Source: Arthrobacter celericrescens (lineage in GTDB: Bacteria > Actinomycetota > Actinomycetes > Actinomycetales > Micrococcaceae). From it: a stretch of 64,000 nucleotides of DNA. The notes below the pieces were generated by a model. That model worked only from the letters and a program-made list of their open reading frames with translations, did not search any database and was not told where the DNA came from. The stretch lies in assembly GCF_003614925.1 (NCBI RefSeq), contig NZ_QYLP01000023.1, forward strand, positions 1-64,000, written 5' to 3'. The position numbers were made by a program, and so were the translations under genes. Below are positions 20,213 to 30,485 of this stretch, piece after piece; position 1 is the first letter of the stretch; each line of letters opens with the position of its first letter.

Positions 20213-20968
20213 CTACCCCACGGGTGGACGGGAACCGAGAATATCGGACCCGATCCTCAGGTGTGTCGCCCCGAAGCGCACGGCCGCTTCCAGGTCCTGG
20301 CTCATGCCTGCCGAGATCGCCGCGGCTCCGGGATGGGCTTCGCGCAGCGCCGCGGAAATGCCCGCGAGCTTCTCGAACGCGTCCTCCGGGCGGGCGCCGA
20401 GCGGCGCCACTGCCATCACCCCGGCAAGCCGCAGCCCGGGGGCGGAGGCGATGCTGTCCGCGAGCTGCCCGACGTCGGCCGGCGCGGCCCCGCCGCGGTG
20501 CTCGCCGGCGTCGTCGTCGAGGCTGACCTGGATGAAGCATTCCAGCGCGTCCCGGCGGTCCTCCTCCTGGGCGCGGAGCATGGCTTTGGCGAGGGCTTCG
20601 ACGAGCTGGGGGCGGTCGACGGACTGGACCGAGTGCGCGTACTTCACGACGGACTTGGCTTTCTTGCTCTGCAGCTGTCCGATGAAATGCCAGCGCAGCC
20701 CGAGGTCCGTGAGCCCGGCGGCCTTGGCCGAGGCTTCCTGGTCGCGGTTCTCCCCCACGTCCCGGACGCCGAGGGCGGCCAGGCGTGCGACGTCGGCGGC
20801 GGGGTGGAACTTGGTGACCACAATGAGCCCGGGTTCCTCGGCGCGGCCCGCGGCCAGGGTCGCCGCGGTGATCCTGGCAAGCACGGCGCCGAGGCGTTCC
20901 TGCAGCTGAAGTGCCCGTTCGTCCATGCCGCCCTCCAGTTCTGTCCCTGTCAGACCGGGCTCAGCCAT
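20213..20968 (-). CDS. yggS: YggS family pyridoxal phosphate homeostasis protein
   Basis: A 251-residue TIM-barrel protein that binds pyridoxal 5'-phosphate and helps keep PLP and amino acid pools balanced; no catalytic reaction is established for the family. The PLP lysine is in LIVVTKFHP. Other family motifs are DVGENRDQEASAK, LRWHFIGQLQSKK, AGVMAVAPLG and SAGMSQDLEAAVRFGATHLR. The ATG at 20968 overlaps the pgeF stop by eight bases (ATGGCTGA). An internal ATG at 20926 is an alternative start. Confidence 0.92.
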   Translation of the reverse strand: MAEPGLTGTELEGGMDERALQLQERLGAVLARITAATLAAGRAEEPGLIVVTKFHPAADVARLAALGVRDVGENRDQEASAKAAGLTDLGLRWHFIGQLQSKKAKSVVKYAHSVQSVDRPQLVEALAKAMLRAQEEDRRDALECFIQVSLDDDAGEHRGGAAPADVGQLADSIASAPGLRLAGVMAVAPLGARPEDAFEKLAGISAALREAHPGAAAISAGMSQDLEAAVRFGATHLRIGSDILGSRPPVG

Positions 20969-21650
20969 GGGTCCACACCAGTCCTGCGAAGCGGCCGGTC
21001 TGCTGCTGGCGGCGGTAGGAAAACAGGCCCGGGCTGTCCTTGGTGCATTCGCCGGTGTATTCGACCGGCACGCCGAGCCCCCCGAGCTGTGCGCGCACGC
21101 CTGCCTGGAGGTCCAGGGCCGGCGTGCCCCAGGACGTGACGGACCAGGTATCCGGCACGGCCGCGGCGACCTCGGCCCGGAGCTCCTCGGGGACTTCGTA
21201 GCATTTCCCGCAGATCGACGGGCCGATCCAGGCCGTAATTCCTTCGGCTCCCCGTTGCCGCATTTCGCCGACGGTCGCAGCGACCACTCCGGACGCCACG
21301 CCGGGCCTGCCGGCGTGGGCAACACCGAGCACTGGGCCGTGCGCGCTTTCGCCCGCGAGGACCACCGGAACGCAGTCGGCAACCATCACGGCAAGGGGCT
21401 GCCCGGTAGAGACCATCGCATCCGCGGTGGGAGGTTCGGCCAGGTCGCCGACGAAGGTCACGGTGTTGCCGTGCACCTGGGACATGTACTGGAACGTACG
21501 GTCGCCGAGCCCGGCTGCTGATTCCAGCCGGGCCCGGCGTACCAGGACGTCGTCAGGGTCGTCGCCGACGTGCAAGGCAAGATTGCCGGCGTCGGCATCG
21601 GTGAAGGCGACCCACAGTCCGGGCCGCACTTCCTTACGCCACCAAAACAC
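20961..21650 (-). CDS. pgeF: Purine nucleoside phosphorylase / polyphenol oxidase family protein (PgeF/YfiH)
   Basis: A 229-residue member of the YfiH/DUF152 family. The metal-binding His-Cys-His set is visible in SQVHGNTV, VADCVPVVL and GVAHAGRPGV. Family members have been described as laccase-like, as purine nucleoside phosphorylases, and as editors of peptidoglycan precursors (PgeF in E. coli, which removes wrong UDP-MurNAc-dipeptides). The position between ftsZ and yggS in a dcw cluster favours a wall-related role, but this is inference. The start is a GTG at 21650, 19 bases after the ftsZ stop. Confidence 0.85.
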   Translation of the reverse strand: MFWWRKEVRPGLWVAFTDADAGNLALHVGDDPDDVLVRRARLESAAGLGDRTFQYMSQVHGNTVTFVGDLAEPPTADAMVSTGQPLAVMVADCVPVVLAGESAHGPVLGVAHAGRPGVASGVVAATVGEMRQRGAEGITAWIGPSICGKCYEVPEELRAEVAAAVPDTWSVTSWGTPALDLQAGVRAQLGGLGVPVEYTGECTKDSPGLFSYRRQQQTGRFAGLVWTHG

Positions 21651-21669
21651 TGCTGACTGACTCCCCGGC

Positions 21670-22908
21670 TTACTTCAGGAAGTCGGGGACGTCGAGGTCG
21701 TCGCTGCGGCCACCGGACAGGTCCGGTTCAACCACGGCAGGGAGGTCGACGTCGAAGCCGGAGTCGGCGGGCAGGGCGGAGGGACGCTGCTGGCTCCAGT
21801 TGCTCAGGCCCGAGCTGGCGACGCCGGCAGGCACGTGCTGCGGCACCGGCTGGTAGGCCGGGGCTGCCTGGGTTGCGGGACGCTGCTCCGGGGCGGCCGG
21901 AACCTGCTGCTGCGCTGCTGGCTGGGCGGCGGGCTGCTGGTTCATGGACGGCGAGGTGGCCTTGACGTCGTCGAAGCCTGCCGCGATGACGGTGACCCGC
22001 GCTTCGTCGCCCAGGGCGTCGTCGATGACGGCGCCGAAGATGATGTTGGCTTCGGGGTGGGCCACTTCCTGGACCAGGCGGGCGGCTTCGTTGATCTCGA
22101 AGAGGCCGAGGTCCGAGCCGCCCTGGATGGACAGCAGGACACCGTGGGCGCCATCGATCGACGCTTCGAGCAGCGGAGAGGCGATGGCGAGCTCGGCGGC
22201 CTTGACCGCACGGTCTTCGCCCCGGGCCGAACCGATGCCCATGAGCGCGGAGCCCGCGCCCTGCATGACGGACTTCACGTCGGCGAAGTCGAGGTTGATG
22301 AGGCCGGGCGTGGTGATGAGGTCGGTGATGCCCTGGACACCGGAGAGCAGCACCTGGTCGGCGGAGCGGAAAGCGTCAAGGACGGAGACGTTCCGGTCGC
22401 TGATGGAAAGCAGGCGGTCGTTGGGGATGACGATGAGGGTGTCGACTTCGTCGCGCAGGGCGTCGATGCCGTTCTCGGCGGAGTTTGCGCGGCGGCGGCC
22501 CTCGAAGGTGAAGGGGCGGGTCACGACGCCGATGGTCAGCGCACCGAGCGAGCGGGCAATGCGGGCTACCACGGGGGCGCCGCCCGTTCCGGTGCCGCCG
22601 CCTTCGCCGGCGGTCACGAAGACCATGTCCGCGCCGCGCAGGACCTCTTCGATCTCGTCGGCGTGGTCTTCGGCGGCCTGGCGTCCGACGTCGGGGTTGG
22701 CACCCGCGCCGAGGCCGCGGGTGAGTTCACGTCCGACGTCGAGCTTGACGTCGGCGTCGCTCATGAGAAGCGCCTGCGCGTCGGTGTTGATGGCGATGAA
22801 CTCGACCCCGCGGAGGCCGACTTCGATCATTCGGTTGACTGCGTTCACGCCACCGCCGCCGATGCCGACGACCTTGATGACGGCCAAGTAATTCTGCGGT
22901 GCTGCCAC
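21670..22908 (-). CDS. ftsZ: Cell division GTPase FtsZ
   Basis: A 412-residue tubulin homologue that forms the division ring. GTP-binding elements are present: [13 protein letters not shown], the signature [13 protein letters not shown] (residues 101-113) and [12 protein letters not shown] variable Gln/Pro/Ala linker follows residue 320. The extreme C terminus [10 protein letters not shown] is the conserved peptide that binds SepF and other partners. The start is the GTG at 22908, preceded by AAGGGGC. The frame is open 48 bases upstream without a ribosome binding site. A 223-bp gap upstream holds its own promoter. Confidence 0.98.
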   Translation of the reverse strand: MAAPQNYLAVIKVVGIGGGGVNAVNRMIEVGLRGVEFIAINTDAQALLMSDADVKLDVGRELTRGLGAGANPDVGRQAAEDHADEIEEVLRGADMVFVTAGEGGGTGTGGAPVVARIARSLGALTIGVVTRPFTFEGRRRANSAENGIDALRDEVDTLIVIPNDRLLSISDRNVSVLDAFRSADQVLLSGVQGITDLITTPGLINLDFADVKSVMQGAGSALMGIGSARGEDRAVKAAELAIASPLLEASIDGAHGVLLSIQGGSDLGLFEINEAARLVQEVAHPEANIIFGAVIDDALGDEARVTVIAAGFDDVKATSPSMNQQPAAQPAAQQQVPAAPEQRPATQAAPAYQPVPQHVPAGVASSGLSNWSQQRPSALPADSGFDVDLPAVVEPDLSGGRSDDLDVPDFLK

Positions 22909-22977
22909 GTTTCGTGCCCCTTGCTTGTGTCCTATAGCGAAACTGATCGAGTCCAACTTGAATCCTTGGACCTTAAC

Positions 22978-23006
22978 CCTCTAGTTGAAGGTTATTGTTA
23001 TGTCAA
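22978..23006 (-). promoter_or_regulatory. Candidate ftsZ promoter
   Basis: In the 223-bp gap between ftsQ and ftsZ, the minus strand carries a perfect -35 TTGACA (23001-23006), a 17-bp AT-rich spacer and TAGAGG (22978-22983) as a poor -10. This is the most AT-rich stretch of the dcw cluster, which suits an independent ftsZ promoter as known in other Actinobacteria. The rest of the gap shows nothing else clear. Confidence 0.5.
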
Positions 23007-23131
23007 GTAACTCCTATGCGACGGTATGGGCTGGGAATCCGACATTCAATGACCCGCTCCGCGTGTCGTGTGAATGTCCCGAAATTCGCACCCGCCGCTT
23101 GTTTGTTACCCGCTCCTGCCGCCCGCGAATG

Positions 23132-24043
23132 CTACTTCGTCAGCGGGTGCCGGGGCGCCGAAACGTCGTAGACGTTGACCGGAACCCTGGGATCGGCCGG
23201 CGCCTTGAGCAGCACCTCCAGCACCTTGGCCTTGAGCTCCTTCTCCTCCGCGTTTCCCCAGACCACCGTCTTGCCGTCGATGAGCCTGAGCTCCACGGCG
23301 TCCGGGGACTTGGCGGATGCGCTGGCCATCTTCGCCAGGACATCCGCGGGAAGGGTTGCCAGCACGGCGGTGATGGCGGTGAACAGCTCCGCCCGGGCCG
23401 CGTTTCCCTCGATGAGGGGCAGCGGCACGGACGACGGGTCCTTCGTGGAGCCGAGCCGCACGCCGTCCACGTCCACCAGCAGGTAGTCGCTGTCCTTCTT
23501 CAGGAGGGCCACCGGCACCCGCTCCACCACGTGGACCACAAGGGTCGACGGCGGACGGGCCTCCGTACTGACGGACCGGACTTGGACCAGCGGCTCGAGC
23601 AGCCGGGTGATGTGGGCGTCGTCGATCTGTGGAAGGGGCGTCCCCTCCACCGGGACCAGAGCCTTGCGGACGGCGTCCGCCTTCAGCAGCTTGGTGCCGT
23701 CCACGCTGATGGTACGCACCGCGAGCATGGGCGAGTAAACCGCGGCCGCGAGGAACGCAGCCACCAGGGCGATGACCACGGCCGCCGTGGTGAGGGCAAT
23801 CCGTTTCCGCCTGCGCCCTTTGGGCTCGGGAAACGCCAGGACCTTCGCGGTAGCTTCCTTGGCGGCTTTTTCCTTCGCGGCGGTCTGCTTGGCGCCGCCT
23901 TTCCTGGCGGCCGGCTCCGTGGTGGCGGGCCCGGATTCCTGGGCTTCAAGCGTCCGCTCGGCGCTGATCACACCGGGGCCGGCGTCGGCCTTCGGCGTGG
24001 AGGCGGTAGCCGGCTTGAAGGTGGGTTTCCGGGTGCTAGCCAC
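23132..24043 (-). CDS. ftsQ: Cell division protein FtsQ/DivIB
   Basis: A 303-residue bitopic membrane protein of the divisome. A cytoplasmic tail of about 80 residues, rich in Ala, Lys and Thr (KEKAAKEATAK), ends in GRRRKR. One membrane segment follows at about 81-103. The POTRA domain begins at VRTISVDGTKLL, and a beta domain runs to the end. FtsQ links FtsL/FtsB and FtsW/FtsI. The start is a GTG that overlaps the murC stop by eight bases, so translation is coupled. Confidence 0.93.
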   Translation of the reverse strand: MASTRKPTFKPATASTPKADAGPGVISAERTLEAQESGPATTEPAARKGGAKQTAAKEKAAKEATAKVLAFPEPKGRRRKRIALTTAAVVIALVAAFLAAAVYSPMLAVRTISVDGTKLLKADAVRKALVPVEGTPLPQIDDAHITRLLEPLVQVRSVSTEARPPSTLVVHVVERVPVALLKKDSDYLLVDVDGVRLGSTKDPSSVPLPLIEGNAARAELFTAITAVLATLPADVLAKMASASAKSPDAVELRLIDGKTVVWGNAEEKELKAKVLEVLLKAPADPRVPVNVYDVSAPRHPLTK

Positions 24044-25406
24044 GCAACTGCTCCACGATCAACGGCCCGTACGCCGTGACGTCGCCGGCGCCGACGGTGA
24101 GGATGATGTCGCCCTCCCCCGCTCCGGCTACGATCTGCCCGACGGCGTCCTCCGCACCGACGAGCCGGCCGGCCCGCAGGTGCTCGGTGATCAGTGCGCT
24201 GGTGACGCCGGGGATGGGGTCCTCACGGGCGGGGTAGATGTCCAGGACGAGGGCGGTGTCCGCCATGTTCAGTGCATCGGCGAACTCCCGGGAGAACTCG
24301 CGGGTCCGGGAGAACAGGTGGGGCTGGAAGAGGACGTGGACGTTCTTCCCCGCTGCCACGGTGCGTGCAGCGGAGAGCGCCGCACGGACCTCGGTGGGGT
24401 GGTGGGCGTAGTCGTCGTAGACCCGCACTCCCCTGCCTTCGCCCTTGAATTCAAACCTGCGGGACGCGCCGCTGAAATGCGCCAGGGCCGCGGCGGCGGC
24501 TGCGGGTTCCACGCCGAGTTCGACGGCGGCGGCGAAGGCAGCTGCCGCGTTAAGCGCGTTGTGGCGGCCCGGGACCTGAAGTTCCAGGCGCTGCTTCTCG
24601 CCGGCCAGGCTGACCCAGCTGCCGTCGGCGCCTTCGTCCTCCAAGCGGACGTCGGCGTCGTCAGCGGTCCCGTACGTCATGACCCGGGTGGTCCCGGCGG
24701 CCCGGACCCGGGCAGTGAGGGCGCGGGCGCCGTCGTCGTCCGCGCAGGCGAGCAGCAGGCCGTGCTCCGGCAGCAGCGCCGCGAAGGCGTCGAAGGAGGC
24801 GAAGACGGCCTCGGGCGTGCCGTAGTGGTCCAGGTGGTCGGCCTCGACGTTGGTGACGATGGAGATCAGCGGGCGGTAGTTCAGGAAGGAGGCGTCGGAT
24901 TCGTCGGCCTCGGCCACGAAGATGTCCGAGCTGCCGCTGGCGGCGTTGACGCCGAGCGCCGGCACGTTGGCGCCGATCGCGAAAGAGGGATCCAGGCCCG
25001 CCTGCTGCAGCAGCACGGTCACCATTGAGGTGGTGGTGGACTTGCCATGGGTGCCGGCCACGGCAACCACGCGGTCCGTGCCCATGGTTGCGGCAAGCCC
25101 CTCCGAGCGGTGCAGCACCGGCAGGCCGGCGGCCCGGGCGGCCAGGAGTTCGGGGTTGTCCTGCCGGATCGCGGAGCCTGCCACGACGGTCTGGGCGTCG
25201 CCCAGGTTCTCCGCGGCGTAGCCGACGGCGATCCGGGCCCCCGCCGCCGCGAGCTCGCGCATGACGGGCAGGTCCTTGGCGTCGGAGCCGCTGACGGCGA
25301 CCCCGCGGGCGACCATGATCCGGGCGACGGCGGACATGCCGACGCCGCCGATCCCGATGAAATGCACCCGGCCGAGGGAGGTGGGGTCTGCGATGGGCTG
25401 GGTCAT
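24036..25406 (-). CDS. murC: UDP-N-acetylmuramate--L-alanine ligase
   Basis: A 456-residue Mur ligase that adds L-alanine to UDP-MurNAc using ATP. The N-terminal UDP-binding domain starts [16 protein letters not shown]. The P-loop is [13 protein letters not shown] at about residue 118. The central domain has [19 protein letters not shown] and [10 protein letters not shown]; the C-terminal domain has [11 protein letters not shown] and [11 protein letters not shown]. Its ATG overlaps the murG stop as ATGA, and ftsQ overlaps its own end. Confidence 0.97.
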   Translation of the reverse strand: MTQPIADPTSLGRVHFIGIGGVGMSAVARIMVARGVAVSGSDAKDLPVMRELAAAGARIAVGYAAENLGDAQTVVAGSAIRQDNPELLAARAAGLPVLHRSEGLAATMGTDRVVAVAGTHGKSTTTSMVTVLLQQAGLDPSFAIGANVPALGVNAASGSSDIFVAEADESDASFLNYRPLISIVTNVEADHLDHYGTPEAVFASFDAFAALLPEHGLLLACADDDGARALTARVRAAGTTRVMTYGTADDADVRLEDEGADGSWVSLAGEKQRLELQVPGRHNALNAAAAFAAAVELGVEPAAAAAALAHFSGASRRFEFKGEGRGVRVYDDYAHHPTEVRAALSAARTVAAGKNVHVLFQPHLFSRTREFSREFADALNMADTALVLDIYPAREDPIPGVTSALITEHLRAGRLVGAEDAVGQIVAGAGEGDIILTVGAGDVTAYGPLIVEQLRG

Positions 25407-26539
25407 TCGGATACCGCTTCCAGGACAAGATCAGCCATCCGCTGATCGGCGTTTCTGATGCCAAGGCTTTCGGCCTTGGCGGCCATGTTTTCGAGGCGCT
25501 GCCGGTCGCCGAGCAGCGGGATCAGTTCGCGTTCGAGCCACTCTGCGGTGAGTGCCTTGTCGTCGACGAGGAGGGCGGCGCCGCCGTTCACCAGCGCGCG
25601 GGCATTCAGGGCCTGTTCGCCGTTGCCCACAGGCAGCGGGACGAAGACGGCGGGAACGCCGACGGCGGCCACCTCGCACACAGTCGCCGCGCCGGCGCGG
25701 GCCAGCAGGACGTCCGCGGCGGCGTAGACGTTTTCCATGCCGTCCACGTACTCGACCTGCCTGTAGCCGGCGGCACTCAGCAGCGCGCCGCCGTCGTCCT
25801 TGACTTCCTTGCCCCGCCCGGTGATATGCAAAGTCTGGACCCCTGCCGTCGCGAGCGCGTCCAGCGCTCCGGAGATGGTCCGGTTGATGCTTTGGGCGCC
25901 GGAGGAACCGCCCGTGACGATGAGGGCCGGCCGGTCCTCTGCCAGGCCGAGGGCGCGGCGGGCGGCCGCCCGTGCGGAGGTCCTGTCGAGGCCGGAGATC
26001 GCCTTGCGCATCGGCATGCCTACGTGGCGGGCGTTCCGCAGCCGGGTTTCCGGGAACGCCACGGCGATGTGGCGGCTGAACAGGGCACCCACCCGGTTGG
26101 CCAGGCCGGGGCGGCTGTTGGCTTCGTGGATGACAATCGGGATGTTGCGTTTCCGGGCGGCCAGGTACATCGGGGTGCAGACGTAGCCGCCGACGCCGAC
26201 CAGCACGTCCGCTGCGGCCTCGTCCAGGATGAGGCCGGCCTGTTTCACGGCGCCGGCAAAGCGGGCCGGGAACTTCAGCATGGCCAGGGAAGGCCGGCGC
26301 GGGAACGGGACCCGGCCGATGGTGGCCAGTTCGTAGCCGGCGGCCGGGACCAGGCGGCTTTCCATGCCTTCGGCGGTGCCGACCGCGAGGAAGGATGCGT
26401 CGGGGCGGGCGGCCTTGAGGGCATCGGCGATGGCGAGCATCGGGCTGATGTGGCCGGCGGTTCCGCCTCCGGCGAGCACCACCGACAATGGCGTGGACTG
26501 GGTTTCCCTCGTTCGGGTTTCCTCGGGCTGGGAATTCAT
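25403..26539 (-). CDS. murG: UDP-GlcNAc--lipid I N-acetylglucosaminyltransferase
   Basis: A 378-residue GT28 glycosyltransferase that converts lipid I to lipid II on the inner face of the membrane. The N-terminal glycine-rich loop is [16 protein letters not shown]. Later motifs are [32 protein letters not shown] and [20 protein letters not shown], the UDP-GlcNAc site. It starts seven bases after the ftsW stop codon and overlaps murC by four bases. Confidence 0.97.
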   Translation of the reverse strand: MNSQPEETRTRETQSTPLSVVLAGGGTAGHISPMLAIADALKAARPDASFLAVGTAEGMESRLVPAAGYELATIGRVPFPRRPSLAMLKFPARFAGAVKQAGLILDEAAADVLVGVGGYVCTPMYLAARKRNIPIVIHEANSRPGLANRVGALFSRHIAVAFPETRLRNARHVGMPMRKAISGLDRTSARAAARRALGLAEDRPALIVTGGSSGAQSINRTISGALDALATAGVQTLHITGRGKEVKDDGGALLSAAGYRQVEYVDGMENVYAAADVLLARAGAATVCEVAAVGVPAVFVPLPVGNGEQALNARALVNGGAALLVDDKALTAEWLERELIPLLGDRQRLENMAAKAESLGIRNADQRMADLVLEAVSE

Positions 26540-26545
26540 GAAGTG

Positions 26546-27814
26546 CTATTTACGCTTTCGTGCAGTTTTCGCGGATCTGCGCCACAGGCGGGGGCCTTTG
26601 CCGGGTGCGATCTGGGCGCGGGCCAAGGACAACACTACGCCCACGCCGCACAGGGACATCAACAGGGCCGAGCCGCCGTAGGAAATGAACGGCAGGGGCA
26701 CGCCGATCACCGGCAGGAGCTGGGTGACCACGGCCATGTTCATGCTCGCCTGGCCCAGCAGCCAGACCATGATCGAGCCGGCCAGGGTGCGCTGGAAGGG
26801 GTCGGTCTGCCGGATGACCACGCGGAAGATCGCGATGCCCAGGATGGCGAAGAGCAGCAGGACCACGATGGTGCCCAACAGGCCGAGCTCCTCGCCGATG
26901 ATCGCGAAAATGAAGTCGTTGTGCGCTTCCGGGAGCCAGTTGTACTTCTGCCGGCTCTGGCCCAGGCCCAGGCCGGTCCAGCCGCCCTGGGCGAGGCCGT
27001 ACATGCCGTTGGTGGACTGGAAGTCGAAGTCGAACTGGGCCTTGCAGGTTTCGGAGGCGTTGCCGAGCCAGGAGGTGATGCGGCAGATCCGGTTGGCGCT
27101 GCTGACGGTCAGCACGGTGGCCGCGACTGCACCGGCCGCGCCGGCGATGGCAAGCATCTTCCCGGGAACGCCCGCGAAGAACAGGCCGGCGGCGATGATG
27201 GCCATGACCACGATGGCGGTGCCGAGGTCGTTGCCCATCAGGACCAGGCCAAGGATGAGGCCGGCGCCCGGGACCACCGGGATGATCACGTGCATCCAAC
27301 GGTGGAGCAGTTTTTCCTTGCGGGCCAACACCGTGGCGATCCAGACGCACAGGATGAGTTTCGAGAACTCGGACGGCTGGATGGCGATGCCGCCGACGTC
27401 GATCCAGTTCTGGTTGCCGTTGGCGCTGCGGCCAATCACCTGGACCAAGGCCAAAAGCACGATGACCACGGCCATGGCCAGCCAGGAAAGCCGCTTCATC
27501 CACGTCACGTTGGTCCGCGAAATCACGTACATCGCAATCACGCCGATCCCCGCGAAGCCTGCCTGCTTGATGGCGTCCGCGTACGGTGACCTGCCCACCG
27601 AAATGGCTTCCACGCTGGAGGCGGAGAGCACCATCATGATGCCGATCGCGGTGAGGGCGAGCGTGCAGCCGAGGATCAGGTAGTAGGTGGAGCTGTTGGC
27701 TGCCGCGCCCTTGCCTTCGATGCCGTCCCAGATCCTGCGGAGCCGGTCCCGAAGCCCTGTGTTCTGCCCGGCGGCCTTCTTGGCTGCCGCCTGGCGGGTG
27801 GGCGTGGTGACCAT
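26546..27814 (-). CDS. ftsW: Septal peptidoglycan polymerase FtsW
   Basis: A 422-residue SEDS-family protein with about ten membrane segments. It polymerises lipid II glycan together with the transpeptidase FtsI. Family motifs include GVIAMYVISRT, GGIAIQPSEFSKL, LIGNDLGTA-type sequence (VLMGNDLGTAIVV) with the catalytic aspartate region nearby, and NDFIFAIIGEELGLLG followed by the C-terminal FISYGGSALLMSL. The N-terminal 30 residues are basic and cytoplasmic. Its ATG is two bases after the murD stop. A short basic tail ends the protein. Confidence 0.95.
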   Translation of the reverse strand: MVTTPTRQAAAKKAAGQNTGLRDRLRRIWDGIEGKGAAANSSTYYLILGCTLALTAIGIMMVLSASSVEAISVGRSPYADAIKQAGFAGIGVIAMYVISRTNVTWMKRLSWLAMAVVIVLLALVQVIGRSANGNQNWIDVGGIAIQPSEFSKLILCVWIATVLARKEKLLHRWMHVIIPVVPGAGLILGLVLMGNDLGTAIVVMAIIAAGLFFAGVPGKMLAIAGAAGAVAATVLTVSSANRICRITSWLGNASETCKAQFDFDFQSTNGMYGLAQGGWTGLGLGQSRQKYNWLPEAHNDFIFAIIGEELGLLGTIVVLLLFAILGIAIFRVVIRQTDPFQRTLAGSIMVWLLGQASMNMAVVTQLLPVIGVPLPFISYGGSALLMSLCGVGVVLSLARAQIAPGKGPRLWRRSAKTARKRK

Positions 27815-27816
27815 TG

Positions 27817-29379
27817 CTACTCCTCGGTGGTCGGTGCCTGGCCTTCCACGAGCTCGCGAACTGCCTGGATGAAAGCGTCGCCCCGGTGGGCGTAGGAAGA
27901 GAACTGGTCCATGGAGGCGGCCGCCGGAGCCAGCAGCACGGTATCGCCCGGGACGGCGATCCGGGCGGCTGCGGCAACGGCCTGCGCCATCACGGTGTCC
28001 CCGAAGATCGGCGAAAGTTCCCTACCGGAGGTCTGCGCTTCTTCAGTTTCGCCCTTGGGCTGCCCGATCACGGGGACATCCGCTGCGTGTCGCTGAAGGG
28101 AGGCCTCCAGGGCTTCGGTGTCCGTGCCGATGAGGACGACGGCCTTGAGCCGGTGCGCCTGGTCCTTGACAAGGTCGTCGTAGTTGACGCCCTTGGACAG
28201 GCCGCCGGCAATCCAGACGACGTTCTCGAAAGCGGCCAGCGCGGCGGCGGCAGCGTGCGGGTTGGTGGCCTTGGAGTCGTTGATCCACAGGACATCGCCG
28301 TGCTTGCTGACGGGCTGGATGCGGTGCTTGCCAGGCAGGTAGTGCTTGAGCCCTTCCCGCACCGCGGCGGGCTCCACGCCGTAGGCCCGGACCAGTGCTG
28401 CGGCTGCCAGCGCGTTGGCCACGAGATGGCGGGGAGCCACCGGGCCGAGGTCGGACAGGGCAGCGAGCTCGGCGGCGGAGTCCTTGCGCTCGGCGATGAA
28501 GGCCCGGTCCACGAGCAGCCCTTCGACGACGCCGAGCATGCTGATGGCCGGCGTCACCGTGGTGAAGCCGACGGCGCGGCAGCCCTCCACGACGTCGGCG
28601 TTCTCCACCATGCGTTCGGTTTCGATCTGCTCCGCGTTGTAGATGCAGGCGATCCGGGTGTTTTCGAAGACCTTGGCCTTGTCCGCCAGGTACGCCTCGT
28701 AGGAGCCGTGCCAGTCCACGTGGTCCTCTGCGACGTTGAGGCACACGCTTGCGGCCGGGGACAGCGTTTCGCTCCAATGCAGCTGGAAACTGGAGAGCTC
28801 GACGGCGAAGACGTCGTAGTCCACCGGGTCGCGGAGGGCGTCGAGGATGGGCGTGCCGACGTTGCCGACGGCGATCGCCTTCAGCCCCGCTGCCTGCAGC
28901 ATGGATTCGGTCATGCCCACCGTGGTGGTCTTGCCGTTCGTGCCGGTGATGGTGAGCCAGTCGGGCGTCTTGCGGCCCGCGCGTTCCCGTAGCCGCCAGG
29001 CGAGTTCGACGTCGCCCCACACCGGAATGTGCGCGCGCTTCGCTGCGGCGAGCAGGGCCTGGTCCGGCCGCCACCCCGGGGAGGTCACCACGAGTTCGGG
29101 CTTCTCGCCGTCGATCTCGGGGATGGTGAGCACGGCGTCCGGTCCGAGGAGGACGTCCACCGCGCCGACAATCTTCAGGGTGTCCGCCTGTGCCTCGGCC
29201 TTCGGGGTGGTGGCGGCATCGACCACCACCACGCGGGCTCCGAGTTCGATCAGGGTGTCCGCGGCGGAGAAACCGGAAACGCCGATGCCGGTGACCACCA
29301 CCCGCAGGCCGCGCCAGTCCGCGTCCCAGCTGGTGAGGTCCTTGAGCCGCTCGTTTCCGTGCCGGTCGTTCGTGTTCAC
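27817..29379 (-). CDS. murD: UDP-MurNAc-L-alanine--D-glutamate ligase
   Basis: A 520-residue Mur ligase that adds D-glutamate to the growing stem peptide. The UDP domain has [17 protein letters not shown]. The P-loop is [48 protein letters not shown] and [18 protein letters not shown] are standard. The GTG at 29379 overlaps the mraY stop (GTGA), which argues for coupling. An in-frame ATG at 29394 is an alternative. At over 500 residues it is longer than the E. coli enzyme, as usual in Actinobacteria. Confidence 0.95.
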   Translation of the reverse strand: MNTNDRHGNERLKDLTSWDADWRGLRVVVTGIGVSGFSAADTLIELGARVVVVDAATTPKAEAQADTLKIVGAVDVLLGPDAVLTIPEIDGEKPELVVTSPGWRPDQALLAAAKRAHIPVWGDVELAWRLRERAGRKTPDWLTITGTNGKTTTVGMTESMLQAAGLKAIAVGNVGTPILDALRDPVDYDVFAVELSSFQLHWSETLSPAASVCLNVAEDHVDWHGSYEAYLADKAKVFENTRIACIYNAEQIETERMVENADVVEGCRAVGFTTVTPAISMLGVVEGLLVDRAFIAERKDSAAELAALSDLGPVAPRHLVANALAAAALVRAYGVEPAAVREGLKHYLPGKHRIQPVSKHGDVLWINDSKATNPHAAAAALAAFENVVWIAGGLSKGVNYDDLVKDQAHRLKAVVLIGTDTEALEASLQRHAADVPVIGQPKGETEEAQTSGRELSPIFGDTVMAQAVAAAARIAVPGDTVLLAPAAASMDQFSSYAHRGDAFIQAVRELVEGQAPTTEE

Positions 29380-30485
29380 AGCAGCACCACCCATTCAGCG
29401 TAGAAAATACCGAGCCCCGCGGCCACGAAGAGACCGCAGAGGATCCAGAAGCGCACCACCACGGTGATCTCGGCCCAGCCCTTGAGTTCGAAGTGGTGTT
29501 GCAGCGGGGCCATCTTGAAGAAGCGTTTGCCCTTGGTGACCTTGAAGTAGCCCACCTGGATGATCACCGAGAGGGTGATCAGTACGAACAGGCCGCCGAT
29601 GATGCCCAGCAGCAGTTCGGTGCGGGACAGGATCGCAAAGCCGGCCACGGCGCCGCCGATGGCCAGGGACCCGGTGTCGCCCATGAAGATCTTCGCCGGC
29701 GAGGTGTTCCACCAGAGGAAGCCCACCAGCGCAGCGCTCATGATGGCCGCGAGCAGGGCGAGATCGAGGGGGTCACGGACCAGGTAGCAGCCGCTGCCGG
29801 TTTCCCGGGGCGAACCGCAAGCCTGGTTGTTCTGCCAGATCCCCATGAGGGTGTAGGCGCCGAACACCATGATCGAGGCGCCGGCGGCGAGCCCGTCGAG
29901 GCCATCGGTGAGGTTGACGCCGTTGGTGGCAGCCGTGACGATCAGGTTCGACCAGACCACAAAGAGGATGGCGCCGAGCACCGTGCCGCCGAATGCGAGG
30001 TTCAACCACGGAATGTCGCGGACCAGGGAGATTTGGAAGGACGCCGGGGTGATCTTGTCTGCGTTGGGGAACTGCAGGGCCAGGACCGCGAACGCGATGC
30101 CCACCACGGCCTGCAGGATGAGCTTGGCCTTGGCGTTCAGGCCGAGGCTGCGCTGCTTGGAAATCTTGATGAAGTCATCGAGGAAGCCCACGAAGCCCAT
30201 GCCCACCATCAGGAACAGCAGGAGCAGGCCCGAAGCGGAGGGTCCCGGGGAGCGCGGGTTCATCATCCACATGATGAGGTGGGTCAGCCCATAGCTGATG
30301 AGCACCGCCGCGACCACCACGGTGCCGCCCATCGTGGGGGTGCCGCGCTTGGTGTGGTGCGAGGTGGGTCCGTCGTCGCGGATGAACTGCCCGTACCCCT
30401 TGGAGACCAGGAAACGGATGAACAGGGGTGTGCCGATCAAGGCCACAAGGAGGGCGACGCCTGCGCCGATCAACAGTGCAATCAC
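29376..30485 (-). CDS. mraY: Phospho-N-acetylmuramoyl-pentapeptide transferase
   Basis: A 369-residue polytopic membrane enzyme that transfers phospho-MurNAc-pentapeptide to undecaprenyl phosphate, forming lipid I. About ten membrane segments are visible. Key motifs are [25 protein letters not shown] (catalytic Asp pair), [25 protein letters not shown] and [14 protein letters not shown]. The start is a GTG that overlaps the murF stop as GTGA, and its own TGA overlaps the murD start. Confidence 0.97.
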   Translation of the reverse strand: MIALLIGAGVALLVALIGTPLFIRFLVSKGYGQFIRDDGPTSHHTKRGTPTMGGTVVVAAVLISYGLTHLIMWMMNPRSPGPSASGLLLLFLMVGMGFVGFLDDFIKISKQRSLGLNAKAKLILQAVVGIAFAVLALQFPNADKITPASFQISLVRDIPWLNLAFGGTVLGAILFVVWSNLIVTAATNGVNLTDGLDGLAAGASIMVFGAYTLMGIWQNNQACGSPRETGSGCYLVRDPLDLALLAAIMSAALVGFLWWNTSPAKIFMGDTGSLAIGGAVAGFAILSRTELLLGIIGGLFVLITLSVIIQVGYFKVTKGKRFFKMAPLQHHFELKGWAEITVVVRFWILCGLFVAAGLGIFYAEWVVLL